Source of the DNA: Alsobacter soli
GTDB lineage: Bacteria > Pseudomonadota > Alphaproteobacteria > Rhizobiales > Beijerinckiaceae
Length of the DNA stretch: 64,000 bases
Direction of reading: 5' to 3'
Assembly: GCF_003004785.1 (NCBI RefSeq)
Contig: NZ_PVZS01000012.1
Span: 62,001 to 126,000, forward strand
The notes beneath the pieces are model-generated. The model saw nothing but the letters and a program-made list of their open reading frames with translations, made no database searches and was not told the origin of the DNA. Of this stretch, positions 9,174-17,758 are shown piece after piece. Both the position numbers and the translations under genes were made by a program. How positions within the stretch are numbered: position 1 is the stretch's first letter; every line of letters begins with the position of its first letter.

Positions 9174-9312
9174 CGCGATCCTGTGTTGTGCAGGTGCGCC
9201 CGAGCGGAAGTCGCGCACCCCGCAGCATCGCGCCCGCGGGCGCGCTTCTCAATCGCAAACTCTCACGGGTTGCACGTTTTTACCATGCACGCCTTTGGAT
9301 GAGCCGTTCGGC

Positions 9313-11169
9313 TCAATCCGCCCGTTCGGGCGCGTCCATGACGTCCTGGGTCTCGGCCGAGAGCGCCCGGGACTTGGCCTTGGGAGTGACGAGAGGCTCC
9401 GGCGTGAGCCGCGGCGCGACCTTGCTGTAGTCGGCCGGGCGCAGCTTGCCCTCCGCCTGCTGCAGGGCGAGGCGCTGCTCGTCGCGCTCGCGCACCGCGA
9501 GCCGGACCTCCTCGGCCCGCTCGGCGGCCGAACCGAGCGCGACCAGCGTCTCGCGGCCGAACTCCAGCGCGGAGCTGAGGGTCGCGCGGATCTGGTAGTC
9601 CACTCCCGCCTTGATCAGGTCGATGGCATGGATGCGGTCATAGGCGCGGGCGTGGACCTGCGCGAGCGGGAAGTTCTCCCGGACCAGCTCCGTGATGGCC
9701 AGTGCCGCCTGCCTGTCGTCCACGCAGATGGCGATGACGCGCGCCTGCCCGGCGCCGGACGCCCGAAGCACGTCGAGCCGGGCGCCGTCGCCGTAATAGA
9801 CCTTGAAGCCGAACCGGCCGGCCGCCTTGATCCGGTCCACGTCCTTGTCGATCACCGTCACGTCGACGCCGTCGGCGAGCAGGACCTGGGTGGCGATCTG
9901 GCCGAAGCGCCCGAAGCCGATCACCAGCACGCTCCCATGCGCGCCGTCGAAGCTTGCGGGGTCGAATTCGGGCTCCGGCTGGGCGGCTTCGCGCCGGGCG
10001 ATCCCAACCTCGATCAGCTTGGCCACGATGGGCCCGATCACCATGGTCAGCGCGGCGAGGGCCGAAGCAAGGCCCGACTCCTGGGGCGAAAGGATGCCGA
10101 GCGCCCCTGCCATGGGCAGCAGCACGAAGGCGAACTCGCCGGCCGGCGCCAGCAGCGCCGCGCTGCGCAGGGCGTCTCGCCGGGCCGAGCACATCCAGCG
10201 CTCCAGCCCATAGGCGACGGCGATCTTCAGGGCCACCACGCCGACGGCCGCTAACAGCAGGGGCACGGCCTCGGCCAGGATGACCTTGGCGTCCATGCCC
10301 ATGCCGACGCTCATGAAGAACAGGCCCAGAAGCAGGCCCCGGAACGGCTCGATGTCCGCCTCCAGCTGGTGCCGGAAGTTGGATTCCGACAGCAGCAGCC
10401 CCGCCAGGAAGGCGCCGAGCGCCATGGACATGCCGGCGTGCTCCATCAGCAGCGCCGCCCCGAGCACCACGAGCAGGGCCGCCGCCGTCATCACCTCCCG
10501 TGCTCCGGTCCATGCGAGCACCCGGAAGAGCGGGTTCAGCAGGTAGAGGCCGGCCACCACGATGGCTGCGATGGAGGCCATCGCGACGCCCGTCGAGCGA
10601 AGGCCGTCCCACAGGTCCGGCCCGCCGGGCGCGCTCGACTCCGGCGCAAGCAGCGGAACCAGCGCCAGGATCGGCACCACCGCCATGTCCTGGAACAGCA
10701 GCACGGAGAAGGTGCGCTGGCCGTAGGGCGTCTGCAGCGTGCCGCGCTCGTCCAGGATCTGCAGCGCGATGGCCGTAGCCGACAGCGCCAGGGCGACGCC
10801 CAGCAGCGTCGCGCCGCGCGCGCTCGCTCCGAGCCCCATCGCCGCCCCGGCGATCACGACGCCCGTGGCCAGGAACTGCGCCGTCCCGAGCCCAAAGATA
10901 TCCCGCCGCATGGCGAGCAGCTTGGAAGGCTTGAGCTCCAGCCCGATCACGAACAGCAGCATCACCACGCCGACTTCCGCGACCGTGCGCACGCCATTGG
11001 CGTCCGTGAACAGCCGCAGCCCGGCCGGCCCGATCGCCGCCCCGGCCACCAGGTAGCCGATCACAGCGCCCAGCCCCAGCCGCTTGAACAGCGGCACCGC
11101 CAGCACGGCGCTGAGGCAGAAAATCAGGATGGGCGCGAGGAAGCTCGTCGTCTCTGGATGATCGGGCAT
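9313..11169 (-). CDS. KefB-type monovalent cation:proton antiporter (CPA2) with TrkA-N domain
   Basis: A 618-residue inner-membrane exchanger, probably K+/H+. Residues 10-395 contain about 12-13 hydrophobic helices of the Na+/H+ exchanger fold, including GYLVAGAAIGPAG and the FAFVLLPMAGALGIL region. A cytosolic TrkA-N/RCK nucleotide-binding domain starts near 412 with GFGRFG (418-423) and the DKDVDRIK ribose-binding acidic end. The C-terminal about 60 residues are charged. KefB/KefC proteins in Gram-negative bacteria are gated by glutathione adducts, and gshA lies nearby, but gating here is inference. The start is the ATG at 11169; the upstream open frame is repeat-rich. Confidence 0.88.
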   Translation of the reverse strand: MPDHPETTSFLAPILIFCLSAVLAVPLFKRLGLGAVIGYLVAGAAIGPAGLRLFTDANGVRTVAEVGVVMLLFVIGLELKPSKLLAMRRDIFGLGTAQFLATGVVIAGAAMGLGASARGATLLGVALALSATAIALQILDERGTLQTPYGQRTFSVLLFQDMAVVPILALVPLLAPESSAPGGPDLWDGLRSTGVAMASIAAIVVAGLYLLNPLFRVLAWTGAREVMTAAALLVVLGAALLMEHAGMSMALGAFLAGLLLSESNFRHQLEADIEPFRGLLLGLFFMSVGMGMDAKVILAEAVPLLLAAVGVVALKIAVAYGLERWMCSARRDALRSAALLAPAGEFAFVLLPMAGALGILSPQESGLASALAALTMVIGPIVAKLIEVGIARREAAQPEPEFDPASFDGAHGSVLVIGFGRFGQIATQVLLADGVDVTVIDKDVDRIKAAGRFGFKVYYGDGARLDVLRASGAGQARVIAICVDDRQAALAITELVRENFPLAQVHARAYDRIHAIDLIKAGVDYQIRATLSSALEFGRETLVALGSAAERAEEVRLAVRERDEQRLALQQAEGKLRPADYSKVAPRLTPEPLVTPKAKSRALSAETQDVMDAPERAD

Positions 11170-11340
11170 GGGTCCGGGGCCGGGGGAATGGACCCTCCAA
11201 CATAGGCCCCCAACCGCGCCGAGGCGAGGCCGCATGCGCCATGCCGCGCCACCCCCTCTCCCCGGCGCGGGACAGGGCGGGGTGAGGAAGCCTGCCGCTC
11301 CGTCCCGCATGCCCGGTCTTGCCCTGCACGGCCCCTCAGC

Positions 11341-11422
11341 CGTCATCGCGAGCGCAGCGAAGCGATCCAGGGGCCGGCCGCCGCCCTGGATCGCGTCGTC
11401 GCTCCGCTCCTCGCGATGACGG
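11341..11422. repeat. Family A palindromic repeat, copy A1
   Basis: CGTCATCGCGAG at the left and CTCGCGATGACGG at the right, with GCGATCCAGG/CCTGGATCGC inside. The arms are inverted copies of one another separated by a short variable centre. It sits 12 bp past the end of the permease gene, between two minus-strand units. The rest of the gap (11170-11340) is GC-rich and shows no gene. Confidence 0.8.
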
Positions 11423-11434
11423 AGGGTGAAAGCC

Positions 11435-12622
11435 TCAGCTGTACGGGTCCGCGGCGTCCCTGAGCCCGTCGCCCATGAAGTTGAAGGCCAGCACCACCAG
11501 GATCACCGGGACCATGGGGGCCAGCAGCCACGGGTAGAGGTTCACCGCCGCAAGGTTCTGCGCCTCGTTCAGCAGCACGCCCCAGCTGGTCACCGGCGGG
11601 CGCAGGCCGAGGCCGAGGAAGGACAGCGCCGTCTCGCCCAGGATCATGGACGGGATCGAAAGCGTCGCGCTGGCGATCAGGTGGCTCATGAAGTTGGGCA
11701 CGAGGTGGTGGGCGATGATGCGCCCCCGGGAGGCGCCCATCAGCTCGGCCGCCCGGACGAACTCCTCCTCCCGCAGCGCCAGCAGCTTGGATCGCACGGC
11801 CCGCGCCAACCCCGGCCAGTCGAGCAGGCCGAGGATCAGCGTGATGGCGAAGAACACCAGCACCGGGCTCCAGTTGGCCGGCAGGGCCGCCGACAGCGCG
11901 AGCCAGAGCGGCAGCTCGGGCAGCGAGCGAAGGATCTCGATGAGCCGCTGCACGGCGGCGTCGACCCATCCGCCCATGTAGCCCGCGAGCCCGCCGAGCG
12001 TGAGGCCGATCACGAACGACACCGCGATGCCCATCAGGCCCACGGTGAGCGAGATGCGCGCGCCGTAGATGATCCGCGAGAACAGGTCCCTCCCCAGCTT
12101 GTCCGTGCCAACCAGAAAGAACGTGCCCTCCGCGGGCGGGCACACCAGGTGGAAGCGGGACTGGAACAGCCCCCAGAATGTGTAGGGCGCGCCCTGGCAG
12201 AAGAACCGCAGCGGCTGCGGCGTGGTCGTGTCGACCCGGTACTCACGCCGGAACGTGTCGACGTTGAAATGGAAGGTGTAGGGATACACGAACGGAGCCT
12301 GCAGGCGCCCCTCGTGGAACAGGTGCACGCCCTGAGGGGGCGCGGAGAGGTGGTTGGCGTTGCGGTGGCCCACCGTGTAGGGCGCGATCACCTCCACGAA
12401 GGGCAGCGCCAGGTAGAGCAGGGCCAGGAACGCCGCCGAGACCAGCGCCACCCTGTGGCGCTTGAACTTCCACCAGATGAGCTGCGCCGCCGAGGCGCGA
12501 TAGAACGCCTCCTCCTCCACGGTCATCTTCTCGGCCGTCACCGGGTCGAACGGCGCGGTGTTGACGTAGTGGCCCGGCGCGTTCGGGTCGTGGGTGATGG
12601 GGGAGAGGACGCCGCTGCTCAT
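11435..12622 (-). CDS. Peptide-type ABC transporter permease (OppC/YejE-like)
   Basis: Second inner-membrane permease of an importer for peptides or similar solutes. 395 residues. After a cytosolic N-terminus and one helix (about 58-80) comes an unusually long periplasmic loop (about 85-165). The BPD_transp_1 domain with five helices follows, containing LVGTDKLGRDLFSRIIYGAR and the EAA loop (EFVRAAELMGASRGRIIAHH) that docks onto the ATPase. The ATG is 1 bp from the stop of the upstream permease gene. The last gene of the operon. Confidence 0.87.
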   Translation of the reverse strand: MSSGVLSPITHDPNAPGHYVNTAPFDPVTAEKMTVEEEAFYRASAAQLIWWKFKRHRVALVSAAFLALLYLALPFVEVIAPYTVGHRNANHLSAPPQGVHLFHEGRLQAPFVYPYTFHFNVDTFRREYRVDTTTPQPLRFFCQGAPYTFWGLFQSRFHLVCPPAEGTFFLVGTDKLGRDLFSRIIYGARISLTVGLMGIAVSFVIGLTLGGLAGYMGGWVDAAVQRLIEILRSLPELPLWLALSAALPANWSPVLVFFAITLILGLLDWPGLARAVRSKLLALREEEFVRAAELMGASRGRIIAHHLVPNFMSHLIASATLSIPSMILGETALSFLGLGLRPPVTSWGVLLNEAQNLAAVNLYPWLLAPMVPVILVVLAFNFMGDGLRDAADPYS

Positions 12623-12623
12623 C

Positions 12624-13652
12624 TCAGCCCCTCCGGCGCCCGAAGCGGATGCGCGGGTCGATGGCCGCGAGCAGCAGGTCGGACAGGAGCATGCCGACCA
12701 CGGTCAGCACGGCCACGAACATCAGGATGAAGCCCGCCAGGAACTGGTCCTGCTGCTTCAGCGCCTGCAGCAGCACGGGCCCGACCGTCGGCAGGCTCAG
12801 CACCAGCGACACCAGCACGGACCCGGAGATGAGGTGCGGCAGCAGGTTGCCGATATCCGCCACGAACGGGTTCAGCGCCATGCGGAACGGGTATTTGACC
12901 AGCGCGGGCACTGGCTTCATGCCCTTCGCACGGGCCGTGATGGTGTACTGCTTCTGCAACTCGTCCAGCAGGTTGGCGCGCATGCGCCGGATCATCGCGG
13001 CGGTGCCGCCGAGGCCGATCACGATCACCGGCGCGATCAGGTGGGAGCCGATCGACTGGAGCTTCGCCATGCTCATGGGCTCCTGGTCGAACCTCGGGTC
13101 CATCATCCCGCCGATGGAGATGCCGAACCAGCGGTTCAGGTAGAAGAGCAGGATCAGCGCGAGGAGGAAGTTGGGCGTGGCCAGCCCGAGATAGCCCAGC
13201 AGCGTGGCGGCGTAGTCGCCCCACGAATACTGCCGCGTGGCCGAATAGAGCGCGATGGGGATCGCCACCACGTGCACGAAGATCACGACGGCGATGTTGA
13301 CCAGCAGGGTGAGCCCGAGCGCGCCGCCCACCACGTCGTTGACCGGCCGCTGGAATTCGAAGGACCAGCCCCAGTCGCCCTGCAGCAGGCCGGAGAACCC
13401 GTTCGGACCCGGCCAGGCGCCGATCCAGATGAGGTACTGCTCCCACACGGGCCGGTCGAGGCCGTACTGGGTCCGCAGGAACTCGGCCTTGGCGACCGCC
13501 GACGGATCGCCCTGCGACCGCAGCTCGGCGATCTGGTTGCTGAGGAAGTCGCCGGGCGGCAGCTTGATGACGATGAACACCAGCGCCGAAATGGCGAGCA
13601 GGGTGAGGATCATCGTGACGCTGCGGCGCAGGATGTAGAGGATCATCCGCAT
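12624..13652 (-). CDS. Peptide-type ABC transporter permease (OppB/YejB-like)
   Basis: First permease subunit, 342 residues, six predicted helices. The N-terminus MILYILRRSVTMILTLLAIS is the typical OppB/YejB first helix, and the EAA loop appears as ITARAKGMKPVPALVKYPFR. The chosen ATG at 13652 puts this helix at the N-terminus; the open extension upstream is encoded by palindromic repeat A2 and is not protein-like. It abuts the second permease gene, and pairs with the binding protein gene across the repeat. Confidence 0.88.
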   Translation of the reverse strand: MRMILYILRRSVTMILTLLAISALVFIVIKLPPGDFLSNQIAELRSQGDPSAVAKAEFLRTQYGLDRPVWEQYLIWIGAWPGPNGFSGLLQGDWGWSFEFQRPVNDVVGGALGLTLLVNIAVVIFVHVVAIPIALYSATRQYSWGDYAATLLGYLGLATPNFLLALILLFYLNRWFGISIGGMMDPRFDQEPMSMAKLQSIGSHLIAPVIVIGLGGTAAMIRRMRANLLDELQKQYTITARAKGMKPVPALVKYPFRMALNPFVADIGNLLPHLISGSVLVSLVLSLPTVGPVLLQALKQQDQFLAGFILMFVAVLTVVGMLLSDLLLAAIDPRIRFGRRRG

Positions 13653-13674
13653 GGGCCGCCTCCCGCGCTTTCCC

Positions 13675-13762
13675 CCGTCATTGCGAGGAGCGGAGCGACG
13701 AAGCAATCCAGGCGGGCAGGACCGCGAGCGGCCCTGGATGGCTTCGCTCCGCTCGCCATGTG
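13675..13762. repeat. Family A palindromic repeat, copy A2, inside the ABC importer operon
   Basis: Left arm CCGTCATTGCGAGGAGCG with CGAAGCAATCCAGG; right arm CCTGGATGGCTTCGCTCCG followed by a diverged outer end (CGCCATGTGGG). It lies between the binding protein gene and the first permease gene, all on the minus strand, and would form a large hairpin in the operon mRNA. Confidence 0.75.
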
Positions 13763-13787
13763 GGACTTGAATGCAGCGCCGCCCATC

Positions 13788-15707
13788 TCACGCCTCGTAG
13801 AAGAATTCTTCGATGCGGTAGACCCCGAGCAGCGAGGTCGGCTCCCAGGAGAACAGGGCCCTCTCGGGAACGTTGCGCATGCGCTTGTTGACCACGATGG
13901 GTTGCAGCTCGCCGGCCACCGTGCCGATGGTGAACTGCTGCTCGGCGTGGATGCCCAGCATCTCGCGCCAGATCGTGGTGCTCTCGGCCTTGTCGGAGGA
14001 TTGCAGCCACGCCTTGTAGAGCTGGAGCAGCCGCTTGCCTTCGTCCGTGTCCGGCTCCTCGCCCGCCTTGCCCTGAGTCTCGAACCACTGCCCCCACTTC
14101 GGCCAGGCGTAGTGCTCCTGCCGCACCGGGGCGAGCTCGGTGGGGGGCATGAGCGCGGTCGGCACCGCGTTGTCGAGCCCTGTGGAGGCGACCATCACGG
14201 TCTGGCCCGCGAAGGAGCGCTGCCGCAGGATGCTGCGGTCCTGAGGCTTCATGAACAGCTTCACGCCGATGTCGCGCCAGAACTCGGTGATGAGCTGCAG
14301 GGCGTCGATCACGTCGCCGGCCTCGCCGTCGACCTCCACAACGATCTCAAGCGTGCGCCCGTCCGGGAGGGTGCGGAACCCGGACGTGTCCCGGCCCTTG
14401 AGGCCGAGGTCGTCCAGGAAGGCGTTGGCGAGCTCCACGTTGTACTCGGCGAATTGCGTCCGGTAGCTCTCCAGGTAGAGCGGGCTGCGCGCCAGCACCG
14501 TATTGTTGCCCTCCACCCCCAGCCCGAACAGCAGCGCGTTGTTGAGGATGCGCCGGTCGATCGCGGCGGAGAGCGCCCGACGGAAACGCACGTCGCGGTT
14601 GAGGCGGCGCCATTCCGGGTCGTTCGTGTTCAGGTTGGGGTAGAGCGTGTAGATGGACCCGCGCGCATAGGGCCACAGCAGCGTCCGGTACTGCTGGACG
14701 GCCTCGCCCTCCTTCAGCACCGGCACGTCGTTCATGGAGAGCCCGCGCGCCTGCAGGTCCACCTCGCCGGCGTTGGCCTTGGCGGCGAACAGCCCGGGGG
14801 ATGCGATGTCCACCAGCACGCGGTCGATGTAGGGCAGCTGCCGCCCTTCCGGGTCGACCCGGTGGAAATACGGGTTGCGCTCGAACACCATGCGCGAGGC
14901 CGGAGGCCCCACCACGATCTTCCACGCCGTCAGGGTCGGACAATCCGGGTTGCTGAAATCGTAGTCATCGTCCAGGCGGTTGTGCAGCGCCGCCCAGTTG
15001 CGCACCTTGGCGGCGGCGATCGCGCGCTCCAGCGCCTCCTTGTCGGCGTAGCGCTTGTGGAAGGCGCGCAGATAGTGCGACGGCGAGAACAGCCGCAGCG
15101 GGCGCGGCAGCGCCAGGGCAGGGAGGAAGCGCGGGTTCGGCGCGTCCCAGGTGAACTGGACGCGTAACTCGTCCAGCACCTCGAACCGGGGCAGCTTGCC
15201 GTTCACCACGAAGATCTCGGACGGCCCGCTCGGGCTCAGGTCCCGGTTAAGCGCCACGTCCTCCCAGTAGTAGCGGAAGTCCTCCGTCGTGAACGGGTGG
15301 CCGTCCGACCAGCGGTGGCCGGGCCGCAGCTTGAAGGTGAAGCGCTGGTTGCCCTCATGCGTGAAGGACTGCGCCAGGTCGGGCAGCAGCAGCAGGCTCT
15401 CGTCGTAGCCGACCAGCCGGGTGTAGCCGTTGGCCGACATGTAGCGGAGGTCGCGCGTCTTCGCGACGAGGGTCCGGATCTCGCCCCCGTAGCGCCCCAG
15501 CACGCGGTCGCGCGACGCGAACTCGGCGATATGCGGAATGAGCGGCACCCGCTCCGCCACGGGCGGCAGCCGCCCCTTCTCGACCAGCTCGGCCAGCATG
15601 GGCGCCTCGCCCAGCGGCATCTCCTGGCCCAGCGCCAGCCGCGGCCCGACCGCCGCCGCGGCGGCGGCGAGCCCGGTCTGAAGCATGGCGCGGCGGGTCT
15701 GGCTCAT
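13788..15707 (-). CDS. ABC transporter substrate-binding protein, family 5 (peptide/opine/microcin C type)
   Basis: Periplasmic receptor of the importer, 639 residues, close to YejA-like members. The N-terminus (TRRAMLQTG then an alanine run) resembles a Tat signal, with a likely cleavage after ALG/ALA near 27. The body shows typical family 5 features: ADG/SDGHPFTTEDFRYYWEDV, RDVRFRRALSAAIDRR and a NPYFHRVDPEGRQLPYIDRV stretch. The ATG at 15707 overlaps the ATPase stop by 4 bp (ATGA). The same frame is open up to 17696 but that part is antisense-like noise over the ATPase gene, not a fusion. Confidence 0.9.
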   Translation of the reverse strand: MSQTRRAMLQTGLAAAAAAVGPRLALGQEMPLGEAPMLAELVEKGRLPPVAERVPLIPHIAEFASRDRVLGRYGGEIRTLVAKTRDLRYMSANGYTRLVGYDESLLLLPDLAQSFTHEGNQRFTFKLRPGHRWSDGHPFTTEDFRYYWEDVALNRDLSPSGPSEIFVVNGKLPRFEVLDELRVQFTWDAPNPRFLPALALPRPLRLFSPSHYLRAFHKRYADKEALERAIAAAKVRNWAALHNRLDDDYDFSNPDCPTLTAWKIVVGPPASRMVFERNPYFHRVDPEGRQLPYIDRVLVDIASPGLFAAKANAGEVDLQARGLSMNDVPVLKEGEAVQQYRTLLWPYARGSIYTLYPNLNTNDPEWRRLNRDVRFRRALSAAIDRRILNNALLFGLGVEGNNTVLARSPLYLESYRTQFAEYNVELANAFLDDLGLKGRDTSGFRTLPDGRTLEIVVEVDGEAGDVIDALQLITEFWRDIGVKLFMKPQDRSILRQRSFAGQTVMVASTGLDNAVPTALMPPTELAPVRQEHYAWPKWGQWFETQGKAGEEPDTDEGKRLLQLYKAWLQSSDKAESTTIWREMLGIHAEQQFTIGTVAGELQPIVVNKRMRNVPERALFSWEPTSLLGVYRIEEFFYEA

Positions 15708-17614
15708 GACGCCGCCCTCATGGGTTCGGGGTGCGCCGGCGCGCAGGGCCGGGCGAGCGCCAGGAAGTGCTCGGGCTCCACCTCCGCCATTTCCGGCCGG
15801 GTCTCCCCGGGGACGATGCGGAACGGCTCGGGCCAGTCCGCCGGGTTGGAGAAGCCGCCGCGGGTGAGGCGGGCGAAGTCGAGCGGGTGGTCCAGGTCCG
15901 GGCTCGGCACGGCGGCGAGCAGCGCCTGCGTGTAGGGGTGCTTGGGCGAGCGGAACAGCGTCTCGCGCGGAGCCTGCTCCACGATCACGCCCCGGCACAT
16001 CACCGCGATGTCGTTGGCCATGTAGTCCACGACGGCGAGATTGTGCGACACGAACAGGTAGGACAGCCCCAGCGCCTTCTGGAGATCCTTGAGCAGATTG
16101 AGGATCTGCGCCTGCACGGAGACGTCCAGGGCCGAGGTCGGCTCGTCGCACAGGATCACGGCCGGGTTGAGCGCCAGCGCCCGCGCGAGCCCGATCCGCT
16201 GTCGCTGCCCGCCGGAGAACGAGTGCGGGTAGCGGCGCATCGAGCGTTGGTCGAGGCCGACCAGCTCCAGCAGGTCCTTGACCCGCTGGAAGCGCTGGTC
16301 CTCGTTGCCCACACGGTGGATGCGCAGCGGCTCGGCCAGGATGTCGTACACGGTCATCCGCGGGTCGAGGCTCGAGAACGGGTCCTGGAACACGAACTGC
16401 ACCGCCCGGCGGAAGTCCTTGAGGTCCGGCCCCTTCAGCTTGAACACGTCGCGGGGGCCGCCGCCGTCGTCGAAGCAGACCTGTCCGCAATTCGGCGCCA
16501 TGGCCCGCATGATCACCTTGGACAGGGTCGTTTTGCCCGAACCGGATTCGCCCACGAGTCCGAGGGTCTCGCCAGCCCGCAGCGTCAGGTTCACGTTGGA
16601 GAGCGCCGAGACCTGCTGCGGCTCGCCCAGAAGCCCGCCCGAGCGCAGCGTGAAGGTCTTGGTCACGCCCGTGACGGCCAGCACCGTGCGCCCGTGCTGG
16701 ATGGGCTCCCGCCCGCAATGGGCCGCCGCGGCCGCCGCGGCCGCGTCGATGCGGATCTCGCGCAGCGGCGTGAGCCGTTCGTCCTGCTTCATGTCGAAGT
16801 GGGGCACGGCCTTCATCAGCGCCTTGAGATAGGGGTGCTCCGGCCGGCGGAAGATGTCCGCCAGGCCGCCGCGCTCCATCACCTGGCCGCGATACATCAC
16901 CACCACGTCGTCGGCCATGTTGGCCACCACGCCCAGGTCGTGCGTGATCAGCAGCACGGCCATCTGGGTCTCGGCCTGAAGCTCCTTGATGAGCGCCAGG
17001 ATCTGCGCCTGGGTGGTGACGTCGAGCGCCGTGGTGGGCTCGTCCGCAATCAGCAGCGCCGGCCGGCAGATCAGCGCCATGGCGATCATGGCGCGCTGGC
17101 GCATGCCGCCAGAAAGCTCGAACGGATAGGTGTCGAGCATGCGCTTGGGGTCGCGGAAGCCGACCCGCTCGAACACCGCCATGGCCCGCTTCTGCGCTTC
17201 CGCCATGGGCACGGCGTCGTGGATGCGCAGCGCCTCGGTCACCTGGTCGCCTACCGTGTGGAGCGGCGACAGCGATGTCATCGGCTCCTGGAAGATCATG
17301 GCGATGCGCGCGCCGCGCAGCTGGCGCATCTTCTCGCTGGCGGCGTCCAGGCCGGCGATGTCGATCGTGCCGCCCCCCTCCGGGTCGCGGAACAGGATCG
17401 AGCCGTTCACAATCCGCCCGCGCTTCGGCAGGAGCCGCAGCATGGCGTTGGCGGTGACGGATTTCCCGGAGCCGGACTCGCCCACGACCGCCAGGGTGCG
17501 GCCGGCGTGAAGGTCGAACGACACGCCCCGGACGGCGTGCACCAGCCCGGCGTCGCCGTCGAAGTCGACGGCGAGGTCGCGAATTCTGACGAGCGGCTCC
17601 AACGCCTCCGGCAT
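15704..17614 (-). CDS. Fused double ATP-binding protein of the peptide-type ABC importer (YejF-like)
   Basis: A 636-residue ATPase carrying both nucleotide-binding domains in one chain. Domain 1: Walker A GESGSGKS (45-52), signature LSGGM (167-171), Walker B ending ADEP. A poly-alanine linker (291-298) joins it to domain 2: Walker A GESGSGKT (355-362), signature FSGGQ (466-470), Walker B CDEP. Each is followed by an oligopeptide-type C-terminal extension (HPYLKAL and HPYTQALL). First gene of the operon ATPase - binding protein - permease - permease; the stop overlaps the binding protein start. Substrate not determinable. Confidence 0.93.
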   Translation of the reverse strand: MPEALEPLVRIRDLAVDFDGDAGLVHAVRGVSFDLHAGRTLAVVGESGSGKSVTANAMLRLLPKRGRIVNGSILFRDPEGGGTIDIAGLDAASEKMRQLRGARIAMIFQEPMTSLSPLHTVGDQVTEALRIHDAVPMAEAQKRAMAVFERVGFRDPKRMLDTYPFELSGGMRQRAMIAMALICRPALLIADEPTTALDVTTQAQILALIKELQAETQMAVLLITHDLGVVANMADDVVVMYRGQVMERGGLADIFRRPEHPYLKALMKAVPHFDMKQDERLTPLREIRIDAAAAAAAAHCGREPIQHGRTVLAVTGVTKTFTLRSGGLLGEPQQVSALSNVNLTLRAGETLGLVGESGSGKTTLSKVIMRAMAPNCGQVCFDDGGGPRDVFKLKGPDLKDFRRAVQFVFQDPFSSLDPRMTVYDILAEPLRIHRVGNEDQRFQRVKDLLELVGLDQRSMRRYPHSFSGGQRQRIGLARALALNPAVILCDEPTSALDVSVQAQILNLLKDLQKALGLSYLFVSHNLAVVDYMANDIAVMCRGVIVEQAPRETLFRSPKHPYTQALLAAVPSPDLDHPLDFARLTRGGFSNPADWPEPFRIVPGETRPEMAEVEPEHFLALARPCAPAHPEPMRAAS

Positions 17615-17758
17615 TCTTGGTCTCGCGGGCCCGGCATGCGGCGGTCCGGCGGACCGTCAAGCGCCAGCGTGGCCATGGTATTGTGCCCACCTGCAACTAC
17701 AACGCGCAAGAACGTGGATTAGCTTAGGCCGCCACGCAAAACCTGCGTCATCGCGCTG

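Noticed and set aside
12594-15167. An 857-codon plus-strand frame over the ABC permease and binding protein genes
   Set aside because: His/Gln/Arg-rich with no domain; antisense shadow of three well-supported genes.
13788-17696. A 1302-codon frame suggesting a transporter fusion
   Set aside because: The extra upstream part overlies the ATPase gene in another frame and has no domain. The binding protein starts at 15707 with its own signal peptide and an ATGA overlap.
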